The position numbers and the translations under genes were made by a program. Below the pieces are notes generated by a model that was given only the letters and a program-made list of their open reading frames with translations, did not search any database and was not told the DNA's origin. Source: Bacillota bacterium (GTDB lineage Bacteria; Bacillota; Clostridia; Christensenellales; Aristaeellaceae). Taken from it: a stretch of 37,004 nucleotides of DNA. The DNA is taken from positions 1-37,004 of the forward strand of contig JAEZRP010000023.1 of assembly GCA_023444095.1 (NCBI GenBank), read 5' to 3'. Shown piece by piece: positions 15,334 to 25,269 of the stretch (position 1 is the first letter of the stretch; every line of letters starts with the position of its first letter).

Positions 15334-17460
15334 TTATGCAGGAACCAGCTGCTTTGTCGGCTGACGACCCCAGTGGCGGTCCTGGGCGATTCCCTGCAGG
15401 AACACCCCTGCGAAGGAAGTCAGGTCGGAGATGTTGCGGATGGTTATGACCCCGAGCTCCTGCACCAACTTGTTTGTGTTCTCATCCGCCAGCGCCACGC
15501 CCTGCAACTGGGACTGCACGAGCAGATCCACGCCGTCCCCGCTCGCGGCGATGGTCTTGAAGTGCTTGAAGGCCTCGTTGACGAAGTGGATCGCGTCACC
15601 CTGATGCAGGAGGTTGTCGATATGCCAACCGCCGGGGACATACACCGCGTCGTACTGAATAGAGGAAGTGTTCGCGTAGGACTTTCCCACCTCAAGACGA
15701 AGTCCCGCACCACTTGTGATGGGGCTGAGGTTCGTGGAGACGATCTCGACGTTCACGCCCGATGCCTTGAGCGCGTCCATCACAGGAGTCAGCTCCTTGC
15801 AGTTGAATCCGTTCTCCGCAAGGATCGCAACCTTGCGCGTCGCGGCGGAACTGGGCGTGTTTGCCATGCTCAGGGCGGAGGATGCGGCGTTTGCTCCTGT
15901 CGCCGCGGTAGCCGCAGGCTGCGTGGGTGGCGTCGCCCCAACGAGCGGGGCGATCCTCGTCGCGAGCCCGTGATCGACCTGATTGAACATATCCACGACG
16001 CGCTGGCGGACGTGTTTGTCCTTGACGCTGCCAACCTCGAAGTGGAACGCGTCGATGATGTGCTGCTTCTCGGGTTCGGACATGCTGTTCCAGAAGAACG
16101 CCGCCTGTCCATAGAAGTCCTTGAACGCCTCGCCGCGCTGGCGAACCTTCGCGCCCTCGACCTTCTCTTCGTAATGCACAAACCCGCCGTCTATGTCCGA
16201 AGCGGGTCGGGGCTCGTTGTTCATGAGCGAGTTGGGCGAATAGCTGACCTGACCCTGATTGATCGCCATGCGGTGGTAGCCGTCCCGCTGGTTGTTGTGG
16301 ATGTGCGCGAGGGAACGGTTGATCGGGATTTCGTGGAAGTTTGGTCCGCCGAGTCGGATGAGCTGCGTGTCCAGATAGGAGAACAGCCGTCCCTGTAAAA
16401 GCGGGTCGTTGCTGAAATCGATGCCGGGAACCAAATGGCCGGGGTGAAACGCAACCTGCTCGGTCTCGGCAAAGAAGTTGTCCACGTTCTGATTGAGGGT
16501 CATCTTGCCGATGCGCTGCACGGGGATCAGTTCCTCGGGCCATAGCTTGGTGGGATCGAGCACGTCAAAGCCGAAGCTGAACTCGTCCGCTTCCTCGATC
16601 ACCTGGATACCGAACTCGTATTCGGGAAACGTGCCTGAGTCGATCGCGTCGTAGAGGTCGCGGCGGTGGAAGTCCGGGTCCTTGCCCGCGAGCTTCTGCG
16701 CCTCGTCCCAGACGAGCGAGTGAACGCCCAGAAGCGGCTTCCAATGGAACTTGACGAAGCGCGCCTCGTTTTTGTCGTTGATGAGCTTGAAGGTGTTGAC
16801 GCCGAAGCCCTCCATCATCCGGAAACTCCGGGGGATTCCCCTGTCCGACAGGAGCCACATGATCATGTGCGCGGTCTCCGGCGTGCTGGACACGAAATCC
16901 CAGAACGTGTCATGCGCGGCAGAGGCCTGCGGAACCTCATTCTGCGGTTCGGGCTTGATGGCGTGGACGAGATCTGGGAATTTGATCGCGTCCTGAATGA
17001 AAAAGACGGGCATGTTGTTGCCCACAAGGTCGTAATTGCCCTCGGAGGTATAGAACTTGGTGGCGAAGCCGCGCACGTCGCGCACCGTATCCGCCGAACC
17101 GCGCGAGCCAACCACCGTCGAGAATCGCACAAACACCGGTGTACGCACATTCGGGTCGGACAAGAATTTCGCTTTCGTCAGATGCGCCATGGAGTAGTAC
17201 GGCTGGAAATAGCCGTGCGCGCCAAAGCCCCTGGCATGCACAACGCGCTCCGGGATGCGCTCGTGATCGAAATGCGTCAGTTTCTCACGAAAGTGGAAGT
17301 CCTCCATCAGCGTCGGCCCGCGCACGCCTGCCTTGAGGGAGTCGTCGGTGTTGGAGACACGTACGCCCTGGTCGGTGCTCAAAAGAGTGCCATCATTTTT
17401 TACCTTGTGCTTGTCCAGATGTCGTTGCTTTTCCTGCGCGGATTTTTCGAGATTGTCCAT
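15334..17460 (-). CDS. katE: Large-subunit monofunctional catalase (HPII/KatE type)
   Basis: The enzyme dismutates hydrogen peroxide to water and oxygen with haem. The 708-residue product is of the large-subunit clade. The catalase core (about 25-510) has catalytic His75 in VVHARGFGAHG and Asn148 in DLVGNNMPVFF, spaced 73 residues as in E. coli HPII, and the haem-ligand Tyr in FSYLDTQ near residue 362. After a linker rich in Ala and Thr (about 515-560) comes a DJ-1/PfpI-like domain beginning KVAILAENGF and running to the end, diagnostic of HPII-type enzymes. GGAGGG lies about nine bases before the ATG. It forms a unit with the small hydrophilic gene downstream. In spore formers such catalases often serve stationary phase or sporulation; no sigma-specific promoter was identified. 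Confidence 0.95.
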   Translation of the reverse strand: MDNLEKSAQEKQRHLDKHKVKNDGTLLSTDQGVRVSNTDDSLKAGVRGPTLMEDFHFREKLTHFDHERIPERVVHARGFGAHGYFQPYYSMAHLTKAKFLSDPNVRTPVFVRFSTVVGSRGSADTVRDVRGFATKFYTSEGNYDLVGNNMPVFFIQDAIKFPDLVHAIKPEPQNEVPQASAAHDTFWDFVSSTPETAHMIMWLLSDRGIPRSFRMMEGFGVNTFKLINDKNEARFVKFHWKPLLGVHSLVWDEAQKLAGKDPDFHRRDLYDAIDSGTFPEYEFGIQVIEEADEFSFGFDVLDPTKLWPEELIPVQRIGKMTLNQNVDNFFAETEQVAFHPGHLVPGIDFSNDPLLQGRLFSYLDTQLIRLGGPNFHEIPINRSLAHIHNNQRDGYHRMAINQGQVSYSPNSLMNNEPRPASDIDGGFVHYEEKVEGAKVRQRGEAFKDFYGQAAFFWNSMSEPEKQHIIDAFHFEVGSVKDKHVRQRVVDMFNQVDHGLATRIAPLVGATPPTQPAATAATGANAASSALSMANTPSSAATRKVAILAENGFNCKELTPVMDALKASGVNVEIVSTNLSPITSGAGLRLEVGKSYANTSSIQYDAVYVPGGWHIDNLLHQGDAIHFVNEAFKHFKTIAASGDGVDLLVQSQLQGVALADENTNKLVQELGVITIRNISDLTSFAGVFLQGIAQDRHWGRQPTKQLVPA

Positions 17461-17680
17461 AGAAAATCACCCTCCATCTGGCAAAAGTCTGCCCGCCGGG
17501 ATGGTGATTTATGTGTGATAAATAGGGCTCGCGAAAAAACAGAGATCCTACGCCGCGCAGACATTCGATGAAGTCATTCCGTCGCCGGGATCAAAAAGAT
17601 ACCCTTAAGAACAAGTCAATCAAGGTTTTCATATGATATGTGGGAAGAATATCATTTCAAAGGAAAAGGAATGACCACCC

Positions 17681-18646
17681 ATGTATACGAGAAACCATTT
17701 CGGCATTGTTGTGGAGAATGCGAATCGTAGAATCAGCATTTTTGACACAAACACGCAGGAAGTGCTGCAGCAGTTACCGATCGACGCCGACCTCCTTGAT
17801 GTGGCGATCAACAGTGACTGCACGCGCGCCTTTGTCACTTCCTTCGAAAGCCAGACAATGTATCAAATTGACTTGTGCGCAATGCCTGCCCGGGTTGTGG
17901 GCAGCGCTGTCTCCTCAACCATGCTTGAGGATGTGGCACTGACACCGGACGGCAAATACGCACTGTCTGTAGATGGTTCCGCCACGGACCAGGACGTTGT
18001 GTCCTATTCATCCAGACAAAATGCGTTTGTATCATCCCTGCCAACCAGTGCGCAGGCTATCGCCATTTCTCCCAAAAACCGTGGGCTCGTGTTGACCGCC
18101 GAATACTTCAACGACAGTGTTCACAGGTTCGTGCTTCATCCCGATGGCTCGTTGGAGGACACCGGCCAGAGTATCTCCACCGGAGCAGCCCCGATCAATC
18201 TCATCTTCAGCCCCAGCGGGGAATTTGCCTTCGTGGCCGCGGAAACCGGAAGCAGCGTCAGCGTGCTGAGCACACTGATCCCCGAGAACATCATCTTGCT
18301 CGGCAATGTCCCCACTTCCGCACCCCCGCAGAGCCTGACCGTCACGCATGACGGCAAGCATGTGTTCGCTTTGACGGCCTCGTCTGTCGATATCTTCGTC
18401 TTCGACCCTGTTGCGGGCAGTCTGGCGCTTGAGCGTTCGTTCGCCCATGGACTTGGAATCACAACGTTTTTCGGTGTTGATCAGATCGCTCTGAATGCCT
18501 GCGAGACAAAGCTGTTTATTTCTGCCTCCGAGCAGGTGGCCGTGTTCACCACCTACGGCCTGCCGCTCGGGAATGTAATTGGCGTGGAAGGCCCTGGCGG
18601 CATCGCGATCTGCCCGTGCCACTTCGATCACCGCATGTTTGATTAG
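17681..18646 (+). CDS. YncE/lactonase-like beta-propeller protein
   Basis: The 321-residue product lacks a signal peptide and consists of repeating propeller blades, each with patterns like 'DVALTPDGKYALSVDG', 'INLIFSPSGEFAFVAAETGS' and 'SLTVTHDGKHVFALTASS', typical of seven-bladed YncE or 6-phosphogluconolactonase-like folds. No catalytic residues can be named, so enzyme and ligand-binding roles stay open. An upstream ATG at 17668 gives only a short unrelated frame. The gene is divergent from the catalase across about 220 bp, so the two may share regulation, and it ends in its own terminator. Confidence 0.7.
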   Translation: MYTRNHFGIVVENANRRISIFDTNTQEVLQQLPIDADLLDVAINSDCTRAFVTSFESQTMYQIDLCAMPARVVGSAVSSTMLEDVALTPDGKYALSVDGSATDQDVVSYSSRQNAFVSSLPTSAQAIAISPKNRGLVLTAEYFNDSVHRFVLHPDGSLEDTGQSISTGAAPINLIFSPSGEFAFVAAETGSSVSVLSTLIPENIILLGNVPTSAPPQSLTVTHDGKHVFALTASSVDIFVFDPVAGSLALERSFAHGLGITTFFGVDQIALNACETKLFISASEQVAVFTTYGLPLGNVIGVEGPGGIAICPCHFDHRMFD

Positions 18647-18722
18647 CAGAGGAACATCGAATCATATCATGTCGGATTGCATGCGGCAATAGGAATAACC
18701 AAGCACCTCTTTCAAAGATGGG

Positions 18723-18758
18723 AAGCCAGATATTCCTTCGGGTATGATCTGGCTTTTG
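18723..18758 (+). terminator. Terminator of the beta-propeller gene
   Basis: AAGCCAGAT (18723-18731) pairs with ATCTGGCTT (18747-18755), followed by TTGTTT, about 75 bases after the stop codon. Confidence 0.75.
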
Positions 18759-18889
18759 TTTACCTATAAGGAGCTTATTTTTCCCGGACGCAATAAATTC
18801 TCATACATACAAAACTTCCTCATAAGGAACATATTGAGATTCAGTCTATTTGAAGTGATTACCAGTCAAACACCCTTATTATCTTCAAG
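18759..18889. other. AT-rich intergenic
   Basis: AT-rich sequence with no gene seen. A further AT-rich stretch at 19190-19260 lies on the other side of the remnant at 18890. Confidence 0.3.
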
Positions 18890-19185
18890 TACATCTTTAT
18901 CTCCTCGCAAAGGGGCTTGGCCTGGATGATGGCATCGGCTTCCCTCCCCCATTTTCGTGAACGTTTCGATGGTGTCGTCGTCTCGCATTGCCTCGATCGG
19001 TTCCCCAGCCAGGCACTTCTCCGGGGCCTCTGTCACTGCGTCGTCCAGAGCCGCAGGGACCTCCCTGCCGGATTTTGCCTTCTTCCATCCCGGACCCGCT
19101 GGAGTTTCTCAAAACCGCGCGCGGAAATCCCCATCTTGCCTGCGTTGATAGAGGCATCGACCGCTCGTCGTTTTTGATCGTGAAG
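18890..19185 (-). pseudogene. Decayed coding remnant, unidentified
   Basis: On the minus strand protein-like pieces appear in successive frames: RAVDASINAGKMGISARGFE, then AALDDAVTEAPEKCLAGEPI and RDDDTIETFTKMGEG, then SDAIIQAKPLCEEIKMY. Their helical, charged composition looks like real protein, but at least two frame changes separate them, and no start or ribosome binding site is visible. I do not recognise the family. Chance open sequence is possible. Confidence 0.25.
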
Positions 19186-19369
19186 ACTATGATAGCACGG
19201 GATATTTTACTATCCTATTCATAATAAAATCTACACATTTATACGATATAATCAACTAACACAACAGCAGCCGGGGATCGGGGGATGGCGTCGTGGATTT
19301 CGCGACGACGAATACCCACCGCCCCTTAATTGACCGGAGAGATTGAATCTGAAAGACTGGAGAGAGGAC

Positions 19370-21337
19370 ATGAAACGAATCATCATCCTGTTTGCCATCG
19401 CGCTGTGCGTGGCATTGGCGCTGCCCCTGTACCTGAACGTCCTGGCGCAGTCCAACGATGAATCCTATATGGAAGCCTATGAGCCCGACAGCGCCGAGAG
19501 GAGTGACGAACCGGACTTCCCCGAGGACGTAACCCCCGTCATGCGGGAGTTGGCGCTCGACGACCAACTGGACGGGCAGCCTGTCCGCACGGAGCTGAAC
19601 TTCTCAATGTCTGCCGCGCCGACCGACGAGGCTTGGACGGAGTTGACCACGCGCTTTGCGACGGCGGTTTCCGGACAGATCGCGGACGGCTCAGGCAAAT
19701 CCGCCAAACAGCTTGCGAGGGCGGTAGAGTCGGCGGTCCGCGCGCAGATCGACGATTCTGCGGAAACGCTCGCGGGCGGACGCGTCTATCTGACGGGCGT
19801 CAAGGTTACCAACCCCTACTACGAGGAGCTCCTGCGCGGCTCCAAGGGCGATCCGGTCAAGGCCTTGCAGGAAGAACTCATTGCCCTTGGTTATCTGGCG
19901 GGCACCGCGGACGGCGACTACGGCAGCAATACCGCCAAAGCCGTCGAGGCGCTTGAACAGTACGTCCGTCAACTTGAACAGGACGAGATCGACGCAAACG
20001 CTACTCCGACCCCCGCGCCTACGCCCACCGCGGATCCGGCCGCGACACCCAATCCCGACGCCACATCTGCGCCGACTTTGGAGCCTGAAGCGACCTTGGA
20101 GCCCGTGCCGACGCCCGAAACCGAGGCAGACGGCGTCGCAGACGCCACGCTGCTGGCCTTCCTGATGAGCGGGGACTTCCCGTCCGCCCGCTCTGACCTC
20201 AAGTACGGCGACGAAGGCGACGCGGTTCTCCGCTTCCAGCGCAGACTCGCGGCCCTCGGGTATCTGATTGGAACGCCCGACGGACACTATGGGGCGGGCA
20301 CACAGCTGGGCGTGCGACTGCTCCAATACTACAATCATCAGGAACAGACCGGTTCCGCAAGTGTCGAGCTTCAGAAGCTTGTGTTTTCGGGCGGCGCGAA
20401 CGCACCCGCAAATCCGATGCTTCAGGCTGGCGCCACCGGAGACGACGTATTAAAATTACAGAAGCGGCTGCGCACCCTCGGTTTCATGACCGGCAGCCCG
20501 GACGGTAGCTACGGCCCCGCCACGGTGCGCGGCATCGAAAGCCTGCAGACCTACCTTCGGACGCGGGAGGTCGAGGCGCTCACGGCCGCGGCGATGGCAA
20601 GCGGCACCCCCGAGGCAGACGTCAAGATCGACGAGGGGAGCCTCACAACCGTAGTCAACGGCGTCGCCGACCCGATACTGCTCGACAAGTTCTACGCCGC
20701 GGACTTCCAGGCGGTCCCCGATGCGCTGACGGCGGGCTCTTCCGGCGAAGAGGTCAAGCGCGTGCAGCGCAGGCTCTTCGGCCTGGAATACCTGTTCACC
20801 TCGGCGGACGGCTCGTACGGTGCCGGAACCTCAGAGGCGATCGAGGAGTTTCAGAAGCAGGCGAACCTTCCGCAGACCGGTAAGGCCGATCAGGCAACGC
20901 TCGAGCTGCTGTTCTCGGATGCGGCCAAGGTAGCAATCAAGCCATACCTTTTGAAGGTTTCCATCTCGAAACAGCGCGTGTACGTCTATGGTTTGGATGC
21001 GAACGGTGAGTATACGGAGCTCCTGCGCACGATGAAATGCTCGACCGGCAAGGATGAGACGCCGACGCCCAAGGGAACCTATCAGGGGACGACCGGCCCG
21101 GGCGCAAGGTGGCACTACTTCAAGAAGTATAAGATTTGGGCGCAGTACGCGTACTATATCGAGGGCGACTATATGTTCCACTCCGTGCTCTTCCCGGAGA
21201 AGGGTGGCACGGCCACGTGGGGTTCGGTCAACAGCCTGGGCAGCAAGGCCTCGCACGGCTGCGTGCGGCTGGCGGTTGAGGATGCCAAATGGGTCTATGA
21301 GAATTGCCCGTACAAGACCAAGGTCGTCATCAACTGA
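19370..21337 (+). CDS. L,D-transpeptidase with four peptidoglycan-binding repeats and C-terminal YkuD domain
   Basis: This exported enzyme should cross-link or remodel peptidoglycan (3-3 links). The 655-residue product has an N-terminal hydrophobic segment (about 3-27), an acidic region, and PG_binding_1 repeats near residues 158-200, 281-322, 355-396 and 480-522, each with a pattern like 'GD.V...Q..L..LGYL.G..DG.YG'. A Pro/Thr/Glu linker (about 211-255) separates the first two. The C-terminal YkuD domain (about 540-655) carries the catalytic motif SHGCVRL, with Cys as nucleophile. ATG 19370 is preferred to TTG 19343, because GGAG lies seven bases upstream and it places the hydrophobic segment at the N-terminus. 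It has its own terminator. Sporulation or cell-wall maintenance roles are inferred. Confidence 0.92.
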   Translation: MKRIIILFAIALCVALALPLYLNVLAQSNDESYMEAYEPDSAERSDEPDFPEDVTPVMRELALDDQLDGQPVRTELNFSMSAAPTDEAWTELTTRFATAVSGQIADGSGKSAKQLARAVESAVRAQIDDSAETLAGGRVYLTGVKVTNPYYEELLRGSKGDPVKALQEELIALGYLAGTADGDYGSNTAKAVEALEQYVRQLEQDEIDANATPTPAPTPTADPAATPNPDATSAPTLEPEATLEPVPTPETEADGVADATLLAFLMSGDFPSARSDLKYGDEGDAVLRFQRRLAALGYLIGTPDGHYGAGTQLGVRLLQYYNHQEQTGSASVELQKLVFSGGANAPANPMLQAGATGDDVLKLQKRLRTLGFMTGSPDGSYGPATVRGIESLQTYLRTREVEALTAAAMASGTPEADVKIDEGSLTTVVNGVADPILLDKFYAADFQAVPDALTAGSSGEEVKRVQRRLFGLEYLFTSADGSYGAGTSEAIEEFQKQANLPQTGKADQATLELLFSDAAKVAIKPYLLKVSISKQRVYVYGLDANGEYTELLRTMKCSTGKDETPTPKGTYQGTTGPGARWHYFKKYKIWAQYAYYIEGDYMFHSVLFPEKGGTATWGSVNSLGSKASHGCVRLAVEDAKWVYENCPYKTKVVIN

Positions 21338-21355
21338 CGATCATGAAAAGCGAAA

Positions 21356-21394
21356 GGGACTGCCGCAATCTGGGCTGCAGTCCCAAGGCTTTTT
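21356..21394 (+). terminator. Terminator of the first L,D-transpeptidase gene
   Basis: GGGACTGC (21356-21363) pairs with GCAGTCCC (21377-21384), followed by AAGGCTTTTT. It begins about 20 bases after the stop codon. Confidence 0.8.
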
Positions 21395-21545
21395 ATGGCT
21401 GTCAGTTATTTCAAATGTCGATCGCTTTATTCGGCGGCGTCCGAATCAGCCTTTGTGCAATGAATAGTTCCTGTAGGATGCTGAACAGCATAGATTCAGT
21501 ACAATTTAATCGGCTCGTCTCCCGTGTTCACGAATTTATCGTCTT

Positions 21546-23399
21546 TCACGACGCGTCCACATAGTGCTGCGCCTGCGCGTGCCAGAGGGCGGCATATAGG
21601 CCATCGGCATTCGAAAGCAGATCATCATGGCTGCCGCGTTGTACGAGTTCCCCGCCGTCAAAAACGGCGATATCATGGCAGAACCGGCAGGAGGACAGGC
21701 GGTGGGAGATAAAAACCGCCGTTTTCGAGCCAATGGTTTTTTCAAAGGTGGAATACACTTCGAATTCGGCGATGGGGTCGAGCGCCGCTGTCGGCTCGTC
21801 CAGAACGACAATCCCGGCGTTTTTATAGAGCGCCCGCGCCAGTGCGATTTTCTGCGCCTCGCCACCTGAAATCTGCACGCCCTCCTCGTCAAATTCCTTG
21901 TAAAGGATCGTATCCAGTCCCGACGGAAGCTTTTCCAAACGCTCGCCGAAGCCCGCGTCCTTGAGGCAGTTGAGCGCCTTTTCTTGATCCGGCGCGTTGG
22001 TAATGGAGACATTCGCGCCGATCGAAAGCGGAAAGAGCTTGAAGTCCTGAAATACGATGGAAAACAACCGGCGATACGCCTGAAAGTCGTAGTCCTGTAT
22101 GTTCACGCCGTTTAAAAGGATTTCGCCCTCCGTCGGGTCGTACAGACGGCAGAGCAGCTTGATCATTGTGGTTTTGCCGCTGCCGTTTTTCCCGACAACC
22201 GCCAGCCGTCGGTTTGCGTGAAGCGTCATGTTCAGGTTTTTCAGCGCGAAGGTTTGCGCGCCGGGATAGCGGAAGCTGACCTTGCGAAACTCAAAACAGT
22301 ATTCGGCCTCGTCGGGGATCGGCTTGCTTCCCTTGGTCAGTACGTCGGGCAGGTTCAAATAATCCAGGAGGGGCTTGATATACGCGGCGTTGTTGTACGC
22401 GCGACCCAAATCGTTGAAAAGCGTCGTTACCGCCGTCACAAGCGCAGTCACCGCCCCCACATATTGAACGACATACCCGATGGCGTACATGCCCGCCAGC
22501 GCCCTTAACCCGATCAGCAGATAGACCGCCCCGCCTACCACGGCCATGCCGGCGGCGAAAAAGCCCCCAAGCCGACCTTCAAAGAAGAAAAAGCGTAGCC
22601 AGCTTTTGACGTTATAGCTGTAAGAGAAAATATGTCCCAGCATATCGCCCTGATGGTACAGGCGGATGTCCTTCGCAGCCTGGTCGGCATTGATGTAATC
22701 GTTGTAATACGAGGCTGCGGTGTTGGACTTCGTGTTTTCCCGAAACACTTCGTCCAGCATTTTCTTTTCCTTTCGCCGAAACAGGATGTTCAGCGCGAGC
22801 GTGACGGCCACCAGCAGGACCAGCAGTAGCGTGGCAGAATGCGTCGTGGCGAACGTGTGGTCATATGTTGCGTTGCTATGAAACATTCCGAAAAGCAGAA
22901 CGCTCGCGAAAATCGACGAAAAGAGGCCGACAGAAACCGATTGCGATATCCAGTACAGATTCATCAGGCCCAATCCGTTCCCGCGCGCCTTGGTGTCCAT
23001 CACCGCCAGATTTTCAGAGATCTCGCTGTTCTCCGTGTGAGGATAGTCCATTTTCGCGAATTGCTCCGCCTCCATGCCCAGCATGTCGGAATAGGCGAGC
23101 CAGAATGTGCACAAGTCTACCTCGCGCGTCAGAACAGATTTGAGTGCCGAAAAGGCGAAGCCAAGGAGCACGGTGGCGACTGCGTAGCCGGCGATGGCGG
23201 TGACGTTCCGGTTTCCCGCCAATTCGTTGAGAATGCGTGCGGAAAAGAAGAGCTGCATCATCGGAACGAACGCCGTGACAAACGACTGTCCGAGGAGCGA
23301 CGGCAAATAGGACGGCGACAGGCGCGCCATTACGCGAAAGCCTTGCATCGTCCATTTGATATTGTCCACGAAACGAGGCTTCTTTTCCTTACTCTCCAT
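21546..23399 (-). CDS. ABC exporter half-transporter, second subunit
   Basis: The 617-residue product fuses a six-helix ABC_membrane domain (about 1-340) to an ATPase domain (about 370-610). The nucleotide site is intact: Walker A GKNGSGKTT, Q-loop in IVFQDFKLF, signature ISGGEAQ, Walker B IVVLDEPTAALDP and H-loop ISHRLSS. Its start overlaps the stop of the upstream ABC gene by 11 bases (ATGGAGAGTAA), so translation is coupled and the two products probably form a heterodimer. A longer frame to 23504 exists, but it would lie deep inside the partner gene. Exported substrate is unknown; drug, lipid or peptide are all possible. No precursor peptide or maturation gene was found adjacent. Confidence 0.9.
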   Translation of the reverse strand: MESKEKKPRFVDNIKWTMQGFRVMARLSPSYLPSLLGQSFVTAFVPMMQLFFSARILNELAGNRNVTAIAGYAVATVLLGFAFSALKSVLTREVDLCTFWLAYSDMLGMEAEQFAKMDYPHTENSEISENLAVMDTKARGNGLGLMNLYWISQSVSVGLFSSIFASVLLFGMFHSNATYDHTFATTHSATLLLVLLVAVTLALNILFRRKEKKMLDEVFRENTKSNTAASYYNDYINADQAAKDIRLYHQGDMLGHIFSYSYNVKSWLRFFFFEGRLGGFFAAGMAVVGGAVYLLIGLRALAGMYAIGYVVQYVGAVTALVTAVTTLFNDLGRAYNNAAYIKPLLDYLNLPDVLTKGSKPIPDEAEYCFEFRKVSFRYPGAQTFALKNLNMTLHANRRLAVVGKNGSGKTTMIKLLCRLYDPTEGEILLNGVNIQDYDFQAYRRLFSIVFQDFKLFPLSIGANVSITNAPDQEKALNCLKDAGFGERLEKLPSGLDTILYKEFDEEGVQISGGEAQKIALARALYKNAGIVVLDEPTAALDPIAEFEVYSTFEKTIGSKTAVFISHRLSSCRFCHDIAVFDGGELVQRGSHDDLLSNADGLYAALWHAQAQHYVDAS

Positions 23400-25269
23400 C
23401 GGCCTGCTCCTCCCCATGGCTCTCGCCCGGCGCCGCGTCAGCCACGCCGTTACTCTGATAATAACTGGCCTGCGTTTCAAACATGCGCGCGTAAATCCCC
23501 CCAAGCCTCATCAGTTCCTCATGCGTGCCCATCTCCGCGATAGAATCCGCTTCCGCCGCTCCGTCGATCAATATGATCCGGTCGCAAAAACGGGTGCTTG
23601 CCAGCCGGTGGGAGATATACACGCTGGTCTTGCCCTGCGTGAGTTCCGCGTACTTTTGATAGACCTCGTTCTCCGCCAACGGATCGAGCGCGGCGGTGGG
23701 CTCGTCCAGCAGAATAACCGGCGCGTCCTTGTAGAGCGCCCGCGCCATTGCGAGCTTTTGTTTTTCGCCTCCCGACAGTTCGGTCGCATTCGCGTTGACC
23801 GCGCGGACGAGCATCGTTTTTTCTTTTTCCGGCAAGCTGTCGATCTTTTCGCGCAAGCCGGCCATCTCCAGACATCGGGCCACCTTTGCGCAGTCGCTCA
23901 GATCCGGCGGCTGCTGGCTGACGTTGCCGGAGATGTCCGTCGAAAGAAGGTGGATATCCTGAAACACGGGCGAAAATTGGGTGTACAGCTCGTCTCGGTT
24001 GTAGGCGACGAGCGGCTTGCCCGCGTAAGAAACCTGCCCCTCCGTGGGCAGATAAAGCCCGCAGAGCAGCTTCACCAGCGTGGTTTTGCCGGCGCCGTTC
24101 GCGCCCACGACCGCCAGCCGTTCGCCCGGGCGAATCGTGAGATTGACGTTGCGCAGCGCGGGTTTTTCCGCTTTCGGGTATGTATAGCTGACGTCCTCAA
24201 AACGAATTTCCGGCGGCAAGGCTTCTTTCCCGGGAAGCGTCGTGCCCGCTCTCCTGTTCATGCGGTCTGGATATTTGAGCATGGCCTGCATATCCGCCAT
24301 CTCCACGGCGGACTTCGCCAGATCGCTGGCAGCGATCAAAATGCCGGAAATCCAGCCACCCAATGCGCCAATGGCGGCAAACACGAACACAAACTCTCCC
24401 AATTCCAGCTTGTTTTGCAGAAGAAGCGTAATGAGCAGGCTGTATGCGATTCCGTCGCGCAGCAAGATCATCGCGCCGTCCATCAGATTCGCCTGCATTT
24501 GCTTGGTCAGCACATCTTTTTCCGCGCCGCGATACTGTTTGTGCAGCGTTTTCAGAAAGTCCCTCAGCCATGGGAAAGCGCCGTACATGCGGATGTCCTT
24601 GGCGGACGCCGGATCTCGCATGGTGTTCTGGAGAGCCAAATATTTGCGATTCAGCTTGCTGCGCTCTTCGCGGGTCGATTCGTTATATTTTCGAGACCGC
24701 GCGAGCGCCCACCAGTTCGCCCCCGCGCAAAACAACAGCACGAGCAAAATGACGGGGTTGACCCGGGCAATGACGCCGGCGTAGAGCAGAAAGCCAAACA
24801 CATTCGATAGAAGCTGTACGAGCGTCCGCGGAATGTTCATCGCCAGCGTGTGGTTGCTCTGCACCGCCTTCTCCGATTTGTCCATGACCGCCTTGAAATC
24901 CGGATGCTCCAACTGTCCATAATCCATGTCGATCCTTTTATGAACCGTTTTCAGCATGAAGGAAAAGATACCAGTGGTACCCATGCAATGATCGACAATG
25001 CTGTCGGTAAAACTTCTCCCATAACCCAGCGCCACCATGACGAGCGCCAATGCGCCGACCACAAGCAGAAAATGCGAGGTGCTCGATTGCTGACCAATCA
25101 GGTCAATGACGACCTTCGGCATATATATCCCCGCGTAAGGCAATGCCACGCGAAACATGACCGCCAGCGCACAGCAAATCAGCAACGATTTGCGCACCTG
25201 CCAGTATGCGGAAAGGGAGAGCTTTACGGCACCCCATATTTTGCCGTTCTGTTTTTGCGCCTTTGACAT
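23389..25269 (-). CDS. ABC exporter half-transporter, first subunit
   Basis: The 626-residue product has transmembrane helices in about residues 20-330 and an ATPase domain in about 360-610. Walker A GANGAGKTT, Q-loop in SPVFQDIHLL, signature LSGGEKQ, Walker B VILLDEPTAALDP and H-loop ISHRLAST are complete, so both subunits keep all the motifs needed for hydrolysis; many heterodimeric exporters have one degenerate site. The ribosome binding site is weak (AGGCAGATGATACA before ATG). It leads a two-gene operon with the overlapping downstream ABC gene. Substrate not indicated. Confidence 0.9.
   Translation of the reverse strand: MSKAQKQNGKIWGAVKLSLSAYWQVRKSLLICCALAVMFRVALPYAGIYMPKVVIDLIGQQSSTSHFLLVVGALALVMVALGYGRSFTDSIVDHCMGTTGIFSFMLKTVHKRIDMDYGQLEHPDFKAVMDKSEKAVQSNHTLAMNIPRTLVQLLSNVFGFLLYAGVIARVNPVILLVLLFCAGANWWALARSRKYNESTREERSKLNRKYLALQNTMRDPASAKDIRMYGAFPWLRDFLKTLHKQYRGAEKDVLTKQMQANLMDGAMILLRDGIAYSLLITLLLQNKLELGEFVFVFAAIGALGGWISGILIAASDLAKSAVEMADMQAMLKYPDRMNRRAGTTLPGKEALPPEIRFEDVSYTYPKAEKPALRNVNLTIRPGERLAVVGANGAGKTTLVKLLCGLYLPTEGQVSYAGKPLVAYNRDELYTQFSPVFQDIHLLSTDISGNVSQQPPDLSDCAKVARCLEMAGLREKIDSLPEKEKTMLVRAVNANATELSGGEKQKLAMARALYKDAPVILLDEPTAALDPLAENEVYQKYAELTQGKTSVYISHRLASTRFCDRIILIDGAAEADSIAEMGTHEELMRLGGIYARMFETQASYYQSNGVADAAPGESHGEEQADGE

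Noticed and set aside
15373..16398. 341-codon plus-strand frame opposite katE
   Set aside because: Antisense shadow of a well-conserved catalase gene.
23356..24810. 484-codon plus-strand frame opposite the ABC gene
   Set aside because: Arg/His/Gln-rich antisense shadow of an intact ABC transporter.
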